From Christensenella sp. UBA4263 (GTDB lineage Bacteria > Bacillota > Clostridia > Christensenellales > Aristaeellaceae): a stretch of 54,791 bases of DNA. The translations under genes were made by a program, and so were the position numbers. The DNA lies in assembly GCA_002395225.1 (NCBI GenBank), contig DGWH01000032.1, forward strand, positions 1 through 54,791, written 5' to 3'. Positions 39,575 through 48,250 of the stretch are shown piece by piece. Under the pieces are notes generated by a model. The model saw only the letters and a list, made by a program, of their open reading frames with translations, was not told the DNA's origin and did no database searches. Each line of letters starts with the position of its first letter. Positions within the stretch are counted from its first letter, which is position 1.

Positions 39575-40468
39575 TCAGTAATGAATGCTCTTCCCGTTCA
39601 GATCAAAGAATTCCTTTCCTTCCATCTCTTTCAGCTTTTGCTCCAGCAGCGCCTCATCTTCTTTGCTGAGCGGATTCGCCAGGCACTCCTCAATATGATT
39701 GACAATGAATGAGAAGCTTTCAAAATTTCCCGGCGGAACAAGCGTATCGACACCCAGACTCAGTGCATACTTCATGGCTGCCAGACCAAATGCCGTATTC
39801 TCCGCATCAATCGGCTTGCACCAGGACTTGGGATACCGCGATTCATACCGCTCCGATTCTGTGTTCCATTTGCGCTCCACAAAGGACTTCATGCTCAGGA
39901 TGCCCATGCCCTTTTCCTTCGCCGTTTTCAGCAGTTTTGTCCCCATCCCATGCTTTTTATGCATCATCCAGTTAAACGGGAACAGAACGGTATCAAAATC
40001 AAACCGGCGAATCGCCTCCAGGGCAACCTCTTCGCTGTGTGCGGTAATTCCGATATGACGGATACAGCCTTTTTCCCTCAGCTTCGGCAGCAGCTCCATG
40101 ATGCCTCCCGGTCCGAATGCCGTTTCGATGTCACTCATTTTGGACAGGGCATGCATCTGATAATTGTCAAAGTAATCCGTATGCAGCAGCCTGCGCGATT
40201 CCTCAAAGAGCTTCTCCGCCTCCACAGCCGTACGTGCCTCCGTTTTGCAGGCCAGATATACCTTGTCCCGGTAAGGGACCAGGGAATTCCCCAGTTTCAG
40301 CTGTGCATCTCCATACGTGGGCGCCACATCAAAATAGTTGATCCCCTGTTCGATTGCCCATGCCACATAGCGGTCTGAATCCGCCTGAACCGCATCGGTT
40401 GAAACAATTCCTCCGTAAACAACTGCGGAAACCTTCATTCCCGTCTTTCCCAGATCCCGATACTGCAC
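39575..40468 (-). CDS. Aldo/keto reductase
   Basis: The 297-residue (alpha/beta)8 barrel begins MQYRDLGKTGMKVSAVVYGG and has the NINYFDVAPTYGD-type segment (here GINYFDVAPTYGDAQ, about 43-57) with the catalytic Asp and Tyr, Lys in LACKTEART (about 75) and His in NYQMHALS (about 105). There is no ferredoxin tail, unlike the reductase at 12.3 kb. It is probably NAD(P)H-dependent; the substrate is unknown. It is monocistronic, leftward, with AGGGAGG ahead of the start codon and a shared terminator. Confidence 0.9.
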   Translation of the reverse strand: MQYRDLGKTGMKVSAVVYGGIVSTDAVQADSDRYVAWAIEQGINYFDVAPTYGDAQLKLGNSLVPYRDKVYLACKTEARTAVEAEKLFEESRRLLHTDYFDNYQMHALSKMSDIETAFGPGGIMELLPKLREKGCIRHIGITAHSEEVALEAIRRFDFDTVLFPFNWMMHKKHGMGTKLLKTAKEKGMGILSMKSFVERKWNTESERYESRYPKSWCKPIDAENTAFGLAAMKYALSLGVDTLVPPGNFESFSFIVNHIEECLANPLSKEDEALLEQKLKEMEGKEFFDLNGKSIHY

Positions 40469-40552
40469 GACATTCCCTCCTTCTGTTTCTCATTCCGGTC
40501 ATATGCCTGAGCCCCGGCTTTGACACCGCCAGGGCCGGCTTTATCATTCCTG

Positions 40553-40606
40553 TAAAAACCAACAGTCCGATCCGGATAAGCCGGAAACGGCTTCTCCGGA
40601 TCGGAC
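40553..40606 (-). terminator. Terminator of the NYN/OST-HTH gene
   Basis: Two 19-base arms (40565-40583 and 40588-40606, one mismatch) with a GAAA/TTTC loop; on the minus strand GTTGGTTTTTAC follows. Confidence 0.85.
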
Positions 40607-40665
40607 CTGTTTCAGTTTATGCCGCCTGTTCTCTCCGCACGGATTCAAACAGGACCAATGCCAGC

Positions 40666-43347
40666 TTATTCTTTCTCCGTTGCGTTTTTCACGGAGAGAC
40701 GGATCAGATCGACCGTTGCCTGACCAATTCCTTTGATCCTGAGAAGATCGCTGTCACTGGCTCTGGCAACATCCGCCAGTGTTCTGTATCCATTGTCCAT
40801 GAGAACCTTGACCGGCCTGGGCTGGATGCCGATCTTATCCAGCGTTGTGTTTTCAGGTGCCGCATTCTTCGCCTCATTCTGTGCATTTGAGGTTGTTTTG
40901 CGGTTGTTTTTGTTTTTCGGTTCCTTCTGTGAGCCGGAACGATCCGGTGTCCCGTTCTGTTTCGGCGGTACATTCTGCTTTTTGCTGTTTCCCTTCTCAT
41001 TCGCCGGATGCTTCTCCTGCGATGTCTGGTCTGCAGCCGTCTGCTGCGCACGCTTATTCTGCCCGTCTTTCGATTTTTCCTCAGCAGACGCTTTCCCGTT
41101 TCCACGCGGCTCATTCTGTTTTTTCCCTGAAGCGCCATGACGATTTCCGTCCTTCTTTCCGGAGCGCTTCTCAGATTCAGTCGGTGTTGCTTTCTTTCTT
41201 CTTTCCGTATCGCGTGTTTTGCCCGCCGGCTTGTTTTCCGGCGAAGCTTCCGCCGGTTTCTCCGGCTTGACTGCTGTACCTTCCGTGGGTTTCTCTTCTG
41301 CTTTTTCTGCAGACGACACCTCAGTCTGTACCGGTACATCCGCCGCCTCCGCCTGATCCTTCATGGCATCTTCCTGCGGATGATCCTCCGCTTTCTCCGC
41401 GGCAGCCTCCACAGTCGTGGTCTGTTCCGCGGCAGGATTCGCCGGTTTCTCAGTCTGGTCGGATCTTGCAGCCTCTGCGCGCTGTTCCTCTGCCTTCTCC
41501 TCGGCAGCTTCCTTAGCCAGGGCCTGTTCCGCGGCAGGATTCGTCGGCTTATCAGCCTGCTCAGACGTTGCTGCCTCTGCGGGCTGTTTCTCTGTCTTCT
41601 CTGCGGCAGTCTCCTCAGCCGGGGTCTGTTCCGCAGCAGGATTTGCCGGCTTCTCAGCCTGCTCGGATGCCGCAGCCTCTGTGCGCTGTTCTTCTGTCTT
41701 CTCCGCGACACCTTCCGCTGCCTGCGCCTGTTCCGCGGCAGGATTCGTCACCTTATCAGCCTGGCTCTGCTCCGCAGGAGGATTGGTCAGCTTCTCAGCC
41801 TGCTTCGGCGCAGCCGTCTCTGCACGCTGTTCTTCCGTCTTCTCCGCGGCAGTTTCCACAGCCGGAGTCTGTTCCGCGGCAGAATTCGTCGGCTTCTCAG
41901 TCTGCTCAGGCATTGCTGCCTCTGCAGACTGTTCCTCTGTCTTCTCAGCGGCAGCTTCTGCAGCCGGGATCTGTTCTGCCGCAGGATTCGTCGGTTTCTC
42001 AGCCTGCTCCGGCGCAGCCGTCTCTGCGCGCTGTTCCGCTGCCTTCTCCGCGGCAGTCTGCACAGCCGGAGTCTGTTTCGCGGCAGGAGTTATCACCTTT
42101 TCAACCGGCTTCGCCGCAACAGCCTCTGCTGGCCGTTCTTTCGCTCTCTTTTCGGCAGCTGCTGTCAGATTCTGTTCGGGCGCAGCCCCGATCCGTTTCA
42201 CCGGTTCGGCTTTGTCGATTTTCTCCGCCGCAGTCATTGTCGGTGCCTGTACAGGAATAACTTTTCCGGGAATCGACAGATTCGCCGCAGGAGCCTCGCC
42301 GCTTTCACTCTTTTCCGCTTCCGGAGCGGTCGGTGCTACACCGGGGAGCACCTTTTTCACCCCTTCAGGCTCGTCTTTATTCGTCCGGTCTGCCTGCTGT
42401 TCTCCTTTGAGCTTTGCGCCTTTGGAAAGCTCAGGGAACATGATCATTCCTTCCTCGAATGCGAAAACATCCCCGAACATCCACATGAGGTAATTCAGCG
42501 GCTTCCGCTTGGAGCCCTGCTGATCCACGTGATAATCCGGCAAACTGTTGAGTGCGTGGAAAATGTTTGTGATCGACATCTTTCCACCGTTCATCTCAAG
42601 CTGCTTCGTAATGAAGCTGCGAATCGCTGCCGTGCGGTCTGAATGAGTTACCGCTGCCCGCGGCCGGGGCTGTTTTGGCTGGGCCGCTGCTGCATTCCCG
42701 GCGGGTTTTACAGATTCCGGAAGAACAACGACCGGTGTTCCCTGTTTTTTCAGCACAGCTGTCTTCTGTTCCTGTTCCGAAACCGGTCTTGAAACATTAT
42801 CCGGCGTCTGGACGGCAACCGGTCTTGTGATCGGTACAATAACCGCCCTTTCCTCCGTCTTCTGCGCTTTATTCACCGGAGCCTCTTCCGGTTCAGGCGG
42901 TTTTACCGTATACGCCGCAGGCCTCTGCGGTGCCTGGGAGGAGAGGATCACAAATGAACTGCAGGCCGTGCGCCACAGCGGATTGACTTTTTCCGTCCCC
43001 ATCCCGATCACTTCCAGGCCCGCTGCCCGCAGACGAACAGACAGCGTTGAAAAATCTGAGTCCGAGGATACGATAATGACCGTATCCACCTCACCTGCCA
43101 GAAGAAGATCCATGGCTCCGATAACCAGTGAAATATCGGATGTATTTTTAAACTTGCTGGCCTTAATGGTCAGATTCGGATGAATGGCATATTTCAAAAC
43201 GGGTTCGACCCAAAGTCCGAGAGCGGATGCAACCCCGTATATTTCTTTCACAACGACATTTCCAAGAGAATTTGCATAGGAAAAAACTCTGTCGCCAAAT
43301 GAGGCTTGTACATTTTCAGCGTCTATCAGGACTGCTACTGTTCGCAT
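40666..43347 (-). CDS. NYN-domain nuclease-like protein with OST-HTH/LOTUS domain, long repeat region and helix-hairpin-helix tail
   Basis: The ATG at 43347 starts the domain exactly (893 residues). The NYN/PIN-like domain (1-135) shows acidic positions in AVLIDAENVQ and IVSSDSDFSTL, as in LabA/limkain-type putative RNases. An OST-HTH (LOTUS) fold follows (about 240-310: AAIRSFITKQLEMNGGK to FAFEEGMIMF). Residues about 425-660 are seven or so copies of a 34-residue Ala/Glu/Pro-rich unit (EKPTNPAAEQ, AAAEKTEEQ). Then comes a Lys/Asn/Gln-rich basic stretch (about 700-830) and a C-terminal helix-hairpin-helix (LLRIKGIGQATVDLI). It probably binds RNA and may cut it. Only the N-terminal pair is usual; the repeats and HhH tail are not. 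Confidence 0.85.
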   Translation of the reverse strand: MRTVAVLIDAENVQASFGDRVFSYANSLGNVVVKEIYGVASALGLWVEPVLKYAIHPNLTIKASKFKNTSDISLVIGAMDLLLAGEVDTVIIVSSDSDFSTLSVRLRAAGLEVIGMGTEKVNPLWRTACSSFVILSSQAPQRPAAYTVKPPEPEEAPVNKAQKTEERAVIVPITRPVAVQTPDNVSRPVSEQEQKTAVLKKQGTPVVVLPESVKPAGNAAAAQPKQPRPRAAVTHSDRTAAIRSFITKQLEMNGGKMSITNIFHALNSLPDYHVDQQGSKRKPLNYLMWMFGDVFAFEEGMIMFPELSKGAKLKGEQQADRTNKDEPEGVKKVLPGVAPTAPEAEKSESGEAPAANLSIPGKVIPVQAPTMTAAEKIDKAEPVKRIGAAPEQNLTAAAEKRAKERPAEAVAAKPVEKVITPAAKQTPAVQTAAEKAAEQRAETAAPEQAEKPTNPAAEQIPAAEAAAEKTEEQSAEAAMPEQTEKPTNSAAEQTPAVETAAEKTEEQRAETAAPKQAEKLTNPPAEQSQADKVTNPAAEQAQAAEGVAEKTEEQRTEAAASEQAEKPANPAAEQTPAEETAAEKTEKQPAEAATSEQADKPTNPAAEQALAKEAAEEKAEEQRAEAARSDQTEKPANPAAEQTTTVEAAAEKAEDHPQEDAMKDQAEAADVPVQTEVSSAEKAEEKPTEGTAVKPEKPAEASPENKPAGKTRDTERRKKATPTESEKRSGKKDGNRHGASGKKQNEPRGNGKASAEEKSKDGQNKRAQQTAADQTSQEKHPANEKGNSKKQNVPPKQNGTPDRSGSQKEPKNKNNRKTTSNAQNEAKNAAPENTTLDKIGIQPRPVKVLMDNGYRTLADVARASDSDLLRIKGIGQATVDLIRLSVKNATEKE
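41359..42081 (-). repeat. Tandem coding repeats, about 102-bp period
   Basis: About seven imperfect units of 34 codons encode the Ala/Glu/Pro-rich part of the NYN/OST-HTH protein. The unit alternates an EKPTNPAAEQ block and an AEKTEEQ block; one unit is shortened near DNA position 41750. Copy number is likely to vary between strains. Confidence 0.8.
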
Positions 43348-43568
43348 GTCCAGACAACATCTCCTTTCTGAAATCCATAAAATCATCATCAGGCCCATAT
43401 CACAGAGGATATCAGCAGGTGCCGTCTGTCTGTTCAGTGTGCACCGCCTGATCCTTTGTAAACTCAGGCCTGGCCGTCCACATCACGCCCCCGGATACTA
43501 TTCTGCTATCCGGCGCATTCAGGTACTTCACCTGCGTATTCGGGCAATATCCACATTTCTGTCCGGAA

Positions 43569-45122
43569 TCACTCCTCCATCTGAGAAAGACCGCGTTTCT
43601 CAAACAATGTGTACACCTGATCCACGCCTTCATAATAGAAGGTGCTCTCTGCAATCTTTCTGTAATGATCCCCGGGCAGGCTGTCCTGGTTTCTGGTGAC
43701 CACATAATCAATTGCTCCGTCAATCACCAGTTTTCTCTGTTCATTTACCATCTCAACAAGCGGAATATTCAGCTGACAGAAATAGCGCGATTCCGGCAAA
43801 ACACCGGATGCATAGTAAAAACCACCGTCCAGAAAGCCATAATTCAAAAGCCGTGTGTCCTTTGTCACAGACATCCGTTCAGCAAAAACATACTGGGGAA
43901 GGTTCTCTTTCGCCACTCCGACAAGATAGGTATTCCGTCCGGTTTTTGCAGCAACTGCCATACAAACAACCGAAAGACACACTGACAGAAGAATCCCGCC
44001 CCGAAGCCGCAGAGCGAAATGCTTTTCAAGAAGACGGGACAGCGGGATCAGGCCAAGCGGAGCATATACACACAGGATCAGATAATAATACGTGTATGCA
44101 ACACCTCCGCCGAAAGCTGCAGCCAGGAGAAAAACCACACTCAGCAAGGTACAGAGGCATGCATCCATTTCCTGTTTCCAGTGCCAAAGAAACCAGCACA
44201 TCCCGGCCAGGGCTGGCAAAAACCATTCTCCATTCCGCCGAACCAGGTTATAAGCCACAGAAATTGCTCTGCTCAGCAGATTCCCGGATGCCGAGTACAT
44301 CGTTATGTTATTGTACAGATATGCCTGAATCAACGCTTCCAGGCCACCCACATACGCATACCACAAAAGAAATGGAAGCAGTATCGCAGAAAAGCCGGCA
44401 ATTGCTCCGGAAACAATGGAGAAAAGTGAACGAAACTGTCTCCGGTGAAAATGACGTATCAGATGCGCTATGCCCAACCCGATATAAAATCCACAAAACG
44501 TGTATTTCACCAGGAAACATATTCCTGCACAGATTCCGGTCAGAAACGCCTCTCCGAAAGAAAGATTCCTTTCCCTGCGACAGGCGCTCAGTGAAATCTT
44601 CAGTGAGCAAAGCAGTACCGGAAGGCAGAATTCCTCCGCACTGCAGCCATGAAAAAAAGCCGGTGAACTGGTAATCCCGTAAAGAACGAGCGGCAGAAGA
44701 ATCAGGGGAAAAAACGAATTTGTCCAGAGCCGGATAATCCGAACCGATTCGAAGATGAATCCGGAAAAGAGGATCCATTCAATCATGAATACCCCTGTAA
44801 AACTCGTTTCTGAGATGCACGCCGCTAGATAATACAGGAAATAGAGAAACGGTCCTTTCTGTTCATAAAGATCCCGGTAAGGGACCATCCCGTGCCGTAT
44901 TCCCCGCCCAAGGGTAAAGAAGCAATGACAGTCTTCCCAGTCATTCATCGGATAGAGAGGTGAAGACTTCGAGCTGAACAGAAGGAACAGAAAAGCGGTA
45001 CACAGTGAAAAAACAACCAGAACCAGTCGTCTCTCCGGCAGAGAGGTCTTCCTGAAAAAGCATGCTATCTTTTCCATTCCTTCAGAGCATCCTGTTCTGA
45101 AGCGTTTTTCATCGTGCGTCAT
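43569..45122 (-). CDS. Polytopic membrane protein, GT39-like glycosyltransferase
   Basis: The ATG at 45122 has AAGGA at ten bases (517 residues); upstream in-frame codons lack ribosome binding sites. After one membrane segment comes the first external loop with the acidic motif NDWEDCHCFF and PYRDLYEQKGPFLYFLYYL, characteristic of GT39/ArnT-type enzymes that take sugars from polyprenyl phosphates. About ten more membrane helices follow, and a short C-terminal extracellular domain (about 420-517: PQYVFAERMSV, YFCQLNIPLVEMV). It probably glycosylates surface polymers; acceptor and donor are unknown. It stands alone, next to decayed DNA. Confidence 0.8.
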   Translation of the reverse strand: MTHDEKRFRTGCSEGMEKIACFFRKTSLPERRLVLVVFSLCTAFLFLLFSSKSSPLYPMNDWEDCHCFFTLGRGIRHGMVPYRDLYEQKGPFLYFLYYLAACISETSFTGVFMIEWILFSGFIFESVRIIRLWTNSFFPLILLPLVLYGITSSPAFFHGCSAEEFCLPVLLCSLKISLSACRRERNLSFGEAFLTGICAGICFLVKYTFCGFYIGLGIAHLIRHFHRRQFRSLFSIVSGAIAGFSAILLPFLLWYAYVGGLEALIQAYLYNNITMYSASGNLLSRAISVAYNLVRRNGEWFLPALAGMCWFLWHWKQEMDACLCTLLSVVFLLAAAFGGGVAYTYYYLILCVYAPLGLIPLSRLLEKHFALRLRGGILLSVCLSVVCMAVAAKTGRNTYLVGVAKENLPQYVFAERMSVTKDTRLLNYGFLDGGFYYASGVLPESRYFCQLNIPLVEMVNEQRKLVIDGAIDYVVTRNQDSLPGDHYRKIAESTFYYEGVDQVYTLFEKRGLSQMEE

Positions 45123-45692
45123 CCGTTGTTTTTCCTTTACGTATCTGTCATTCCTCTGTCTCATATCTGACAGCCAAATCAGTTTCCCGCACCTTGAGCC
45201 GCCGCTGCTTTTGAGGAATCCGTTCTCTTTGCGGGCCACAAAGTTATCATTTAAAGCAGCTTCTTGCCAAAGCGTCAAGGCCAGTTTACAAGCCTCACGG
45301 TTGGTCTTTTGTCCGGGCAGATCAGTCATTGCCCAGGTTTAATAAACAAACATTCCCTCTGTCTGTCCGGAATTCATGCTCTGTGCATTTGCAGCATTTT
45401 CTGAAAACGAAGATTTGTCATCACATCCCGACTCCGTTTCTTCCATATCCATTGCCTGAGAAATGGTCAGCGATGTCACATGGCAGCGTTTCTCTTCTGC
45501 TTCACCTCCCTTTCGGCGTATTCCCTGATGACGTATCTTTGCAAGTCCTTAACCGCCCTTTTCCCGCCTGATTACCGGCAAATCCTGTGTTTTGCCAAAT
45601 CCGGCAGAGAATGAGTCCGAAACTGCCTTTAAGTCTGAAATACCCGTGAACATGCAGGATCAAAACCATACATGTTCACGGGAAGCATGGAT
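45123..45692. other. Gene-free stretch upstream of the GT39-like gene
   Basis: No supported gene was found. A perfect 12-bp inverted repeat CCCGTGAACATG/CATGTTCACGGG (45643-45654 and 45671-45682, 16-base loop) lacks a U tract; it may be the terminator remnant of the decayed leftward genes to its right or a regulator site. Confidence 0.45.
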
Positions 45693-45905
45693 TTATTCTT
45701 GCTCCAAAACGTACTCAGGCATAACTATCCCATTTCCTGTCTCTTCCCGGACAATCCATCTCAATGGAAAGGCATCCTCTCCTCTGAGATGCTCTGAGTA
45801 TAGCATGCTTTGGGAAAACTTGAAAGAGGGGAATTCATAAAGCGGCAAATTCGCGGCAGCGTGAACCCCTCCGTCTATACCTTTATGCCATTTTGGGTCA
45901 GAAGG
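45693..45905 (-). pseudogene. Open protein-like fragment without start
   Basis: The minus strand is open in one frame and reads like protein (SFKFSQSMLYSEHLRGEDAF, RWIVREETGNGIVMPEYV) up to a stop at 45693-45695, but has no ribosome binding site. It begins inside the end of the frameshifted sensor fragment, so it may be a third frame of the same broken gene or another remnant. Confidence 0.3.
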
Positions 45906-46397
45906 AGATAAATCTCACGGTTCAGTTTTCGCTGAACATAATGGTAGTTTTTCTCACTGCACTTATCAATGACGGAAAGCGTCAGATAACCATCGCCAAA
46001 GCTTACAACACCCTTATAAAATGGTCCGCTGACAATCCTGCCGATTGTCTGCTTCCTCCGGATAAAGAAAATGGTCTCCTTCCAGTTCACCCACCATCGC
46101 ATCACTGAAAAGCCGTTTTCCGGTAAAACCCTCCTCCGTCAGCTGGCTTGACAGAACACTCACGCTCATATCTGCTTTACGAAACAGATTCTCCTTATAA
46201 TCGTCCATCATTTGGGGATACCGGCTCTCAAGCATTGCAATCGTTCTGTCAACGCCGGACACTTTCAGTTCATTCTGAACCTGCATCGAACGGTTCATGT
46301 CATCCATGCTGCGCCGATACAGCGCTATTCCCTGAAGGCAAAGAAGGAACATTCCAAGTGCCAGAAGCAGAACAAATCGGGTTTTAGGACGGTTCAT
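45875..46397 (-). pseudogene. Frameshifted fragment of a membrane sensor protein
   Basis: The first frame (46397 to 46014) starts with a signal-anchor helix (TRFVLLLALGMFLLCLQGIA) and an extracytoplasmic helical region typical of the sensor part of receptor kinases or cyclases, ending shortly after GDHFLYPEEADN. The continuation (IGRIVSGPFYKGVVSFGDGY onward to 45875) is in another frame, consistent with an indel near 46040. It then stops before any kinase, GGDEF or HAMP domain. The protein is therefore broken and lacks its output module. The join is inferred from the sense of the two frames, not from a known intact homologue. Confidence 0.55.
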
Positions 46398-46438
46398 CTA
46401 TCCATCCCCCATCCGCCGCTCATCTGTCATCTCACCGG

Positions 46439-47374
46439 TTACAGTGCATTCAGTATCTCTCCGATATCTCCGTTCAGGGCGATAGAGTTATTCTTAAGGT
46501 CCTCGGGAATAAATGCCTGGCCGAAATTCAGGCAGGCATACGTGGCATTTTTCCATTTCCCTGCCATATCCCAGAAGGCAAACTTGATAATCCCCGGCGT
46601 ATTCCAGCCAACGCCCAGCTCAAGGAAAAGCGTCTTTTTGTTCTCATGCGCATCCAGATAATCCGAATACCGGTTCTGTGCCTCAAACCATCCTGCGTCC
46701 TCGACGAACGTCTCATCCGCCCGCAGATTCATGCTCATCGGTTCCCCGCAGACCGGACAATGCGGAACCAGTTCAGCGGGCACGCTTATGCTCAGCCGGC
46801 TCCAGTCTGTTTCGCCGTTTTCCGTGACCGGCGGCACCAGATTCCCCGCGCTGTCAATCCGGAATCCCTGAGCCAGAACCATTTTGACAACCGATGACTT
46901 GTTGTCATAGGTCTGTTTATGACAGGGCTTGCTGCACTGCCAGAGGCCATAATCTCCCTGTGTGTAGAAGATCCGTTCTTTGTCAAATCCCGCTTTCTGG
47001 AACTGATGATCCACATTGGTCGTCAGCACAAAGTAGTCTTTCTCCCTCACCAGATCATACAGCTTTGCATAGACCGGTTTCGGTGCCGGCATATAGCGGT
47101 TAATGTAGATGTTTCTTGACCAGAACCCCCACTTTTCCTCCTCCGAATCATACGGATAGAAGCCGCCTGAATACATATCGTTATAGTGATACTTCTTTTC
47201 AAAGTCGCCGAAGTACCGTTCAAAGCGCTGTCCTTCATACGTAAATCCGGCAGACGTGGAGAGTCCCGCTCCTGCGCCAATCACCACCGCCTCAGCACTC
47301 TCCAGAACCTCATCCAGTTTTTCAAGCCCATTTTCCGTGTCCGGTGTTCTGGGCATTTCACTTCCAAATCGCAT
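46439..47374 (-). CDS. Class M-like sirtuin (Sir2 family), probable ADP-ribosyltransferase
   Basis: AGAGGG eight bases upstream favours the ATG at 47374 (311 residues); 47401 is possible. NAD-binding motif VVIGAGAGLSTSAGFTY (about 29-45), FVLTTNVDHQFQKAGF (about 120-135), then TQGDYGLWQCSKPC, where the catalytic His of ordinary sirtuins is replaced by Gln, and the second zinc pair HCPVCGEPMS. The Gln and the GAGAG loop are marks of class M (SirTM) enzymes, which ADP-ribosylate lipoylated GcvH-like carriers. The usual partners (macrodomain, LplA, GcvH-L) are not adjacent, so this is an orphan. Function is inferred from family traits. Confidence 0.82.
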   Translation of the reverse strand: MRFGSEMPRTPDTENGLEKLDEVLESAEAVVIGAGAGLSTSAGFTYEGQRFERYFGDFEKKYHYNDMYSGGFYPYDSEEEKWGFWSRNIYINRYMPAPKPVYAKLYDLVREKDYFVLTTNVDHQFQKAGFDKERIFYTQGDYGLWQCSKPCHKQTYDNKSSVVKMVLAQGFRIDSAGNLVPPVTENGETDWSRLSISVPAELVPHCPVCGEPMSMNLRADETFVEDAGWFEAQNRYSDYLDAHENKKTLFLELGVGWNTPGIIKFAFWDMAGKWKNATYACLNFGQAFIPEDLKNNSIALNGDIGEILNAL

Positions 47375-47675
47375 CTGAGCATCCCTCTTTTCCATTTTCA
47401 TTCATTCCGACAAAATCCTTTTTCCGGCCGGAAGCACCGTCGCTCCCAGGCAGAAAAATAAATTTTCACTTTCACGCCCGCAAATCCGCCGCCGTTGCCA
47501 GAGCAGAGGCGAAAATTATTTTGCTTTTCAAAAAATATTTTTACTTTTCTGCTTGACACCGGCCTGAATTCGCGTATAATAGCACATGTAGAGAAAAAAA
47601 TTTTAACTCACACGCAAATCGGATTTTCGCGGCATACAACCGCTTTTATGGAGCTTTTACGAAAGGAGATTTCCT
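47375..47675. other. Divergent intergenic region with AT-rich promoter zone
   Basis: No gene is seen. The right half contains an AT-rich tract (47520-47550), a consensus promoter and a 90-base leader for the small 78-residue gene. No clear promoter for the leftward sirtuin gene was identified. Confidence 0.5.
47553..47580 (+). promoter_or_regulatory. Very strong promoter of the 78-residue gene
   Basis: Perfect TTGACA (47553-47558) and perfect TATAAT (47575-47580) with 16-base spacing, preceded by A/T runs resembling an UP element. Confidence 0.9.
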
Positions 47676-47912
47676 ATGAACTGCAACGTCATGGTCAGCC
47701 GTCACCGCAATGCCAATGGTGAATCGATTCCCGACTGCATCTATTTCAACGGAGCCAAATTCGTCATCAAAGCCATCCTGGATACGGTCTTTTCACAGGA
47801 AGTCATCATCTATACCGTACTGATCCGCAACTGTGTCACGCATCTTTATGCGGATCCTGCCAATTCGCTCTGGTACGTAAAAGCCAAAGTTCCTGCGGCA
47901 AAGACCGCCTGA
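47676..47912 (+). CDS. Small uncharacterised protein (78 residues)
   Basis: GAAAGGAG seven bases ahead of the ATG, a consensus promoter and two consecutive terminators mark this as a real, probably highly expressed, single-gene unit. The protein (MNCNVMVSRHRNANGESIPD at the start, then IYFNGAKFVIKAI, VIIYTVLIRNCVTHLY and a lysine-containing tail) is predicted to be mainly beta, soluble, without signal peptide. Three cysteines are spaced too far apart for a metal site. No family is recognised. The layout resembles that of abundant small regulators or stress proteins; no function is assigned. Confidence 0.75.
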   Translation: MNCNVMVSRHRNANGESIPDCIYFNGAKFVIKAILDTVFSQEVIIYTVLIRNCVTHLYADPANSLWYVKAKVPAAKTA

Positions 47913-47926
47913 TGTTGTTTCCCCCT

Positions 47927-47975
47927 CTGACCTGTGACCGGACTGCCAGTCAATCCGTCACAGGTCAGTTTTTTT
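47927..47975 (+). terminator. First terminator after the 78-residue gene
   Basis: Perfect 12-bp arms CTGACCTGTGAC/GTCACAGGTCAG with an 18-base loop, followed by TTTTTTT. Confidence 0.9.
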
Positions 47976-47978
47976 AAG

Positions 47979-48005
47979 GCAGCCCGGATCACCGGGCTGC
48001 TTTTT
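47979..48005 (+). terminator. Second terminator after the 78-residue gene
   Basis: Perfect 9-bp arms GCAGCCCGG/CCGGGCTGC with a 4-base loop, followed by TTTTT. It stands four bases after the first terminator, an arrangement typical of strongly transcribed genes. Confidence 0.9.
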
Positions 48006-48043
48006 GGTGTTTTTCATCCCAAAAAACTCAGGCCGGATAACGG

Positions 48044-48211
48044 TCACTTCGTTTCCGTCACCTGTTCTTTCGGTCTTTCCCTTCCGCAGCCGGCACTGCA
48101 GGAGGCGCAGCAGCCGGAACAGCCCCGGCCGGCATTTCTGCGCAGGCTGCGAAAGGCCAGGGCGATGACCAGGGCCAGCGCCATGATCACCAGGATATCT
48201 GCCAGATTCAT
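48044..48211 (-). CDS. FeoB-associated Cys-rich membrane protein
   Basis: This 55-residue gene lies 39 bases after feoAB. One membrane helix (LADILVIMALALVIALAF) is followed by a short cytoplasmic tail with six cysteines (CSGCCASCSAGC) and a charged end. This is the small protein (PF12669) commonly encoded with FeoB in Firmicutes, taking the place of FeoC; it may deliver or sense ferrous iron or an Fe-S cluster at the transporter. The ribosome binding site is modest (GAGAGGAAG). Confidence 0.85.
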   Translation of the reverse strand: MNLADILVIMALALVIALAFRSLRRNAGRGCSGCCASCSAGCGRERPKEQVTETK

Positions 48212-48250
48212 CGTTTTCTCAACTTCCTCTCCCGGATCTCCGGATCATTC

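Noticed and set aside
41359..42081. CRISPR-like regular repeats
   Set aside because: The about 102-bp units are coding, in frame and degenerate, with no constant short repeats separated by unique spacers.
41137..42642. Long Arg/Leu/Ser/Cys-rich frames opposite the repeat region of the NYN/OST-HTH gene
   Set aside because: They follow from the repeated codons on the minus strand; composition is implausible and there is no ribosome binding site.
45643..45682. Terminator for the GT39-like gene
   Set aside because: The 12-bp hairpin is on the upstream side of that leftward gene and has no U tract.
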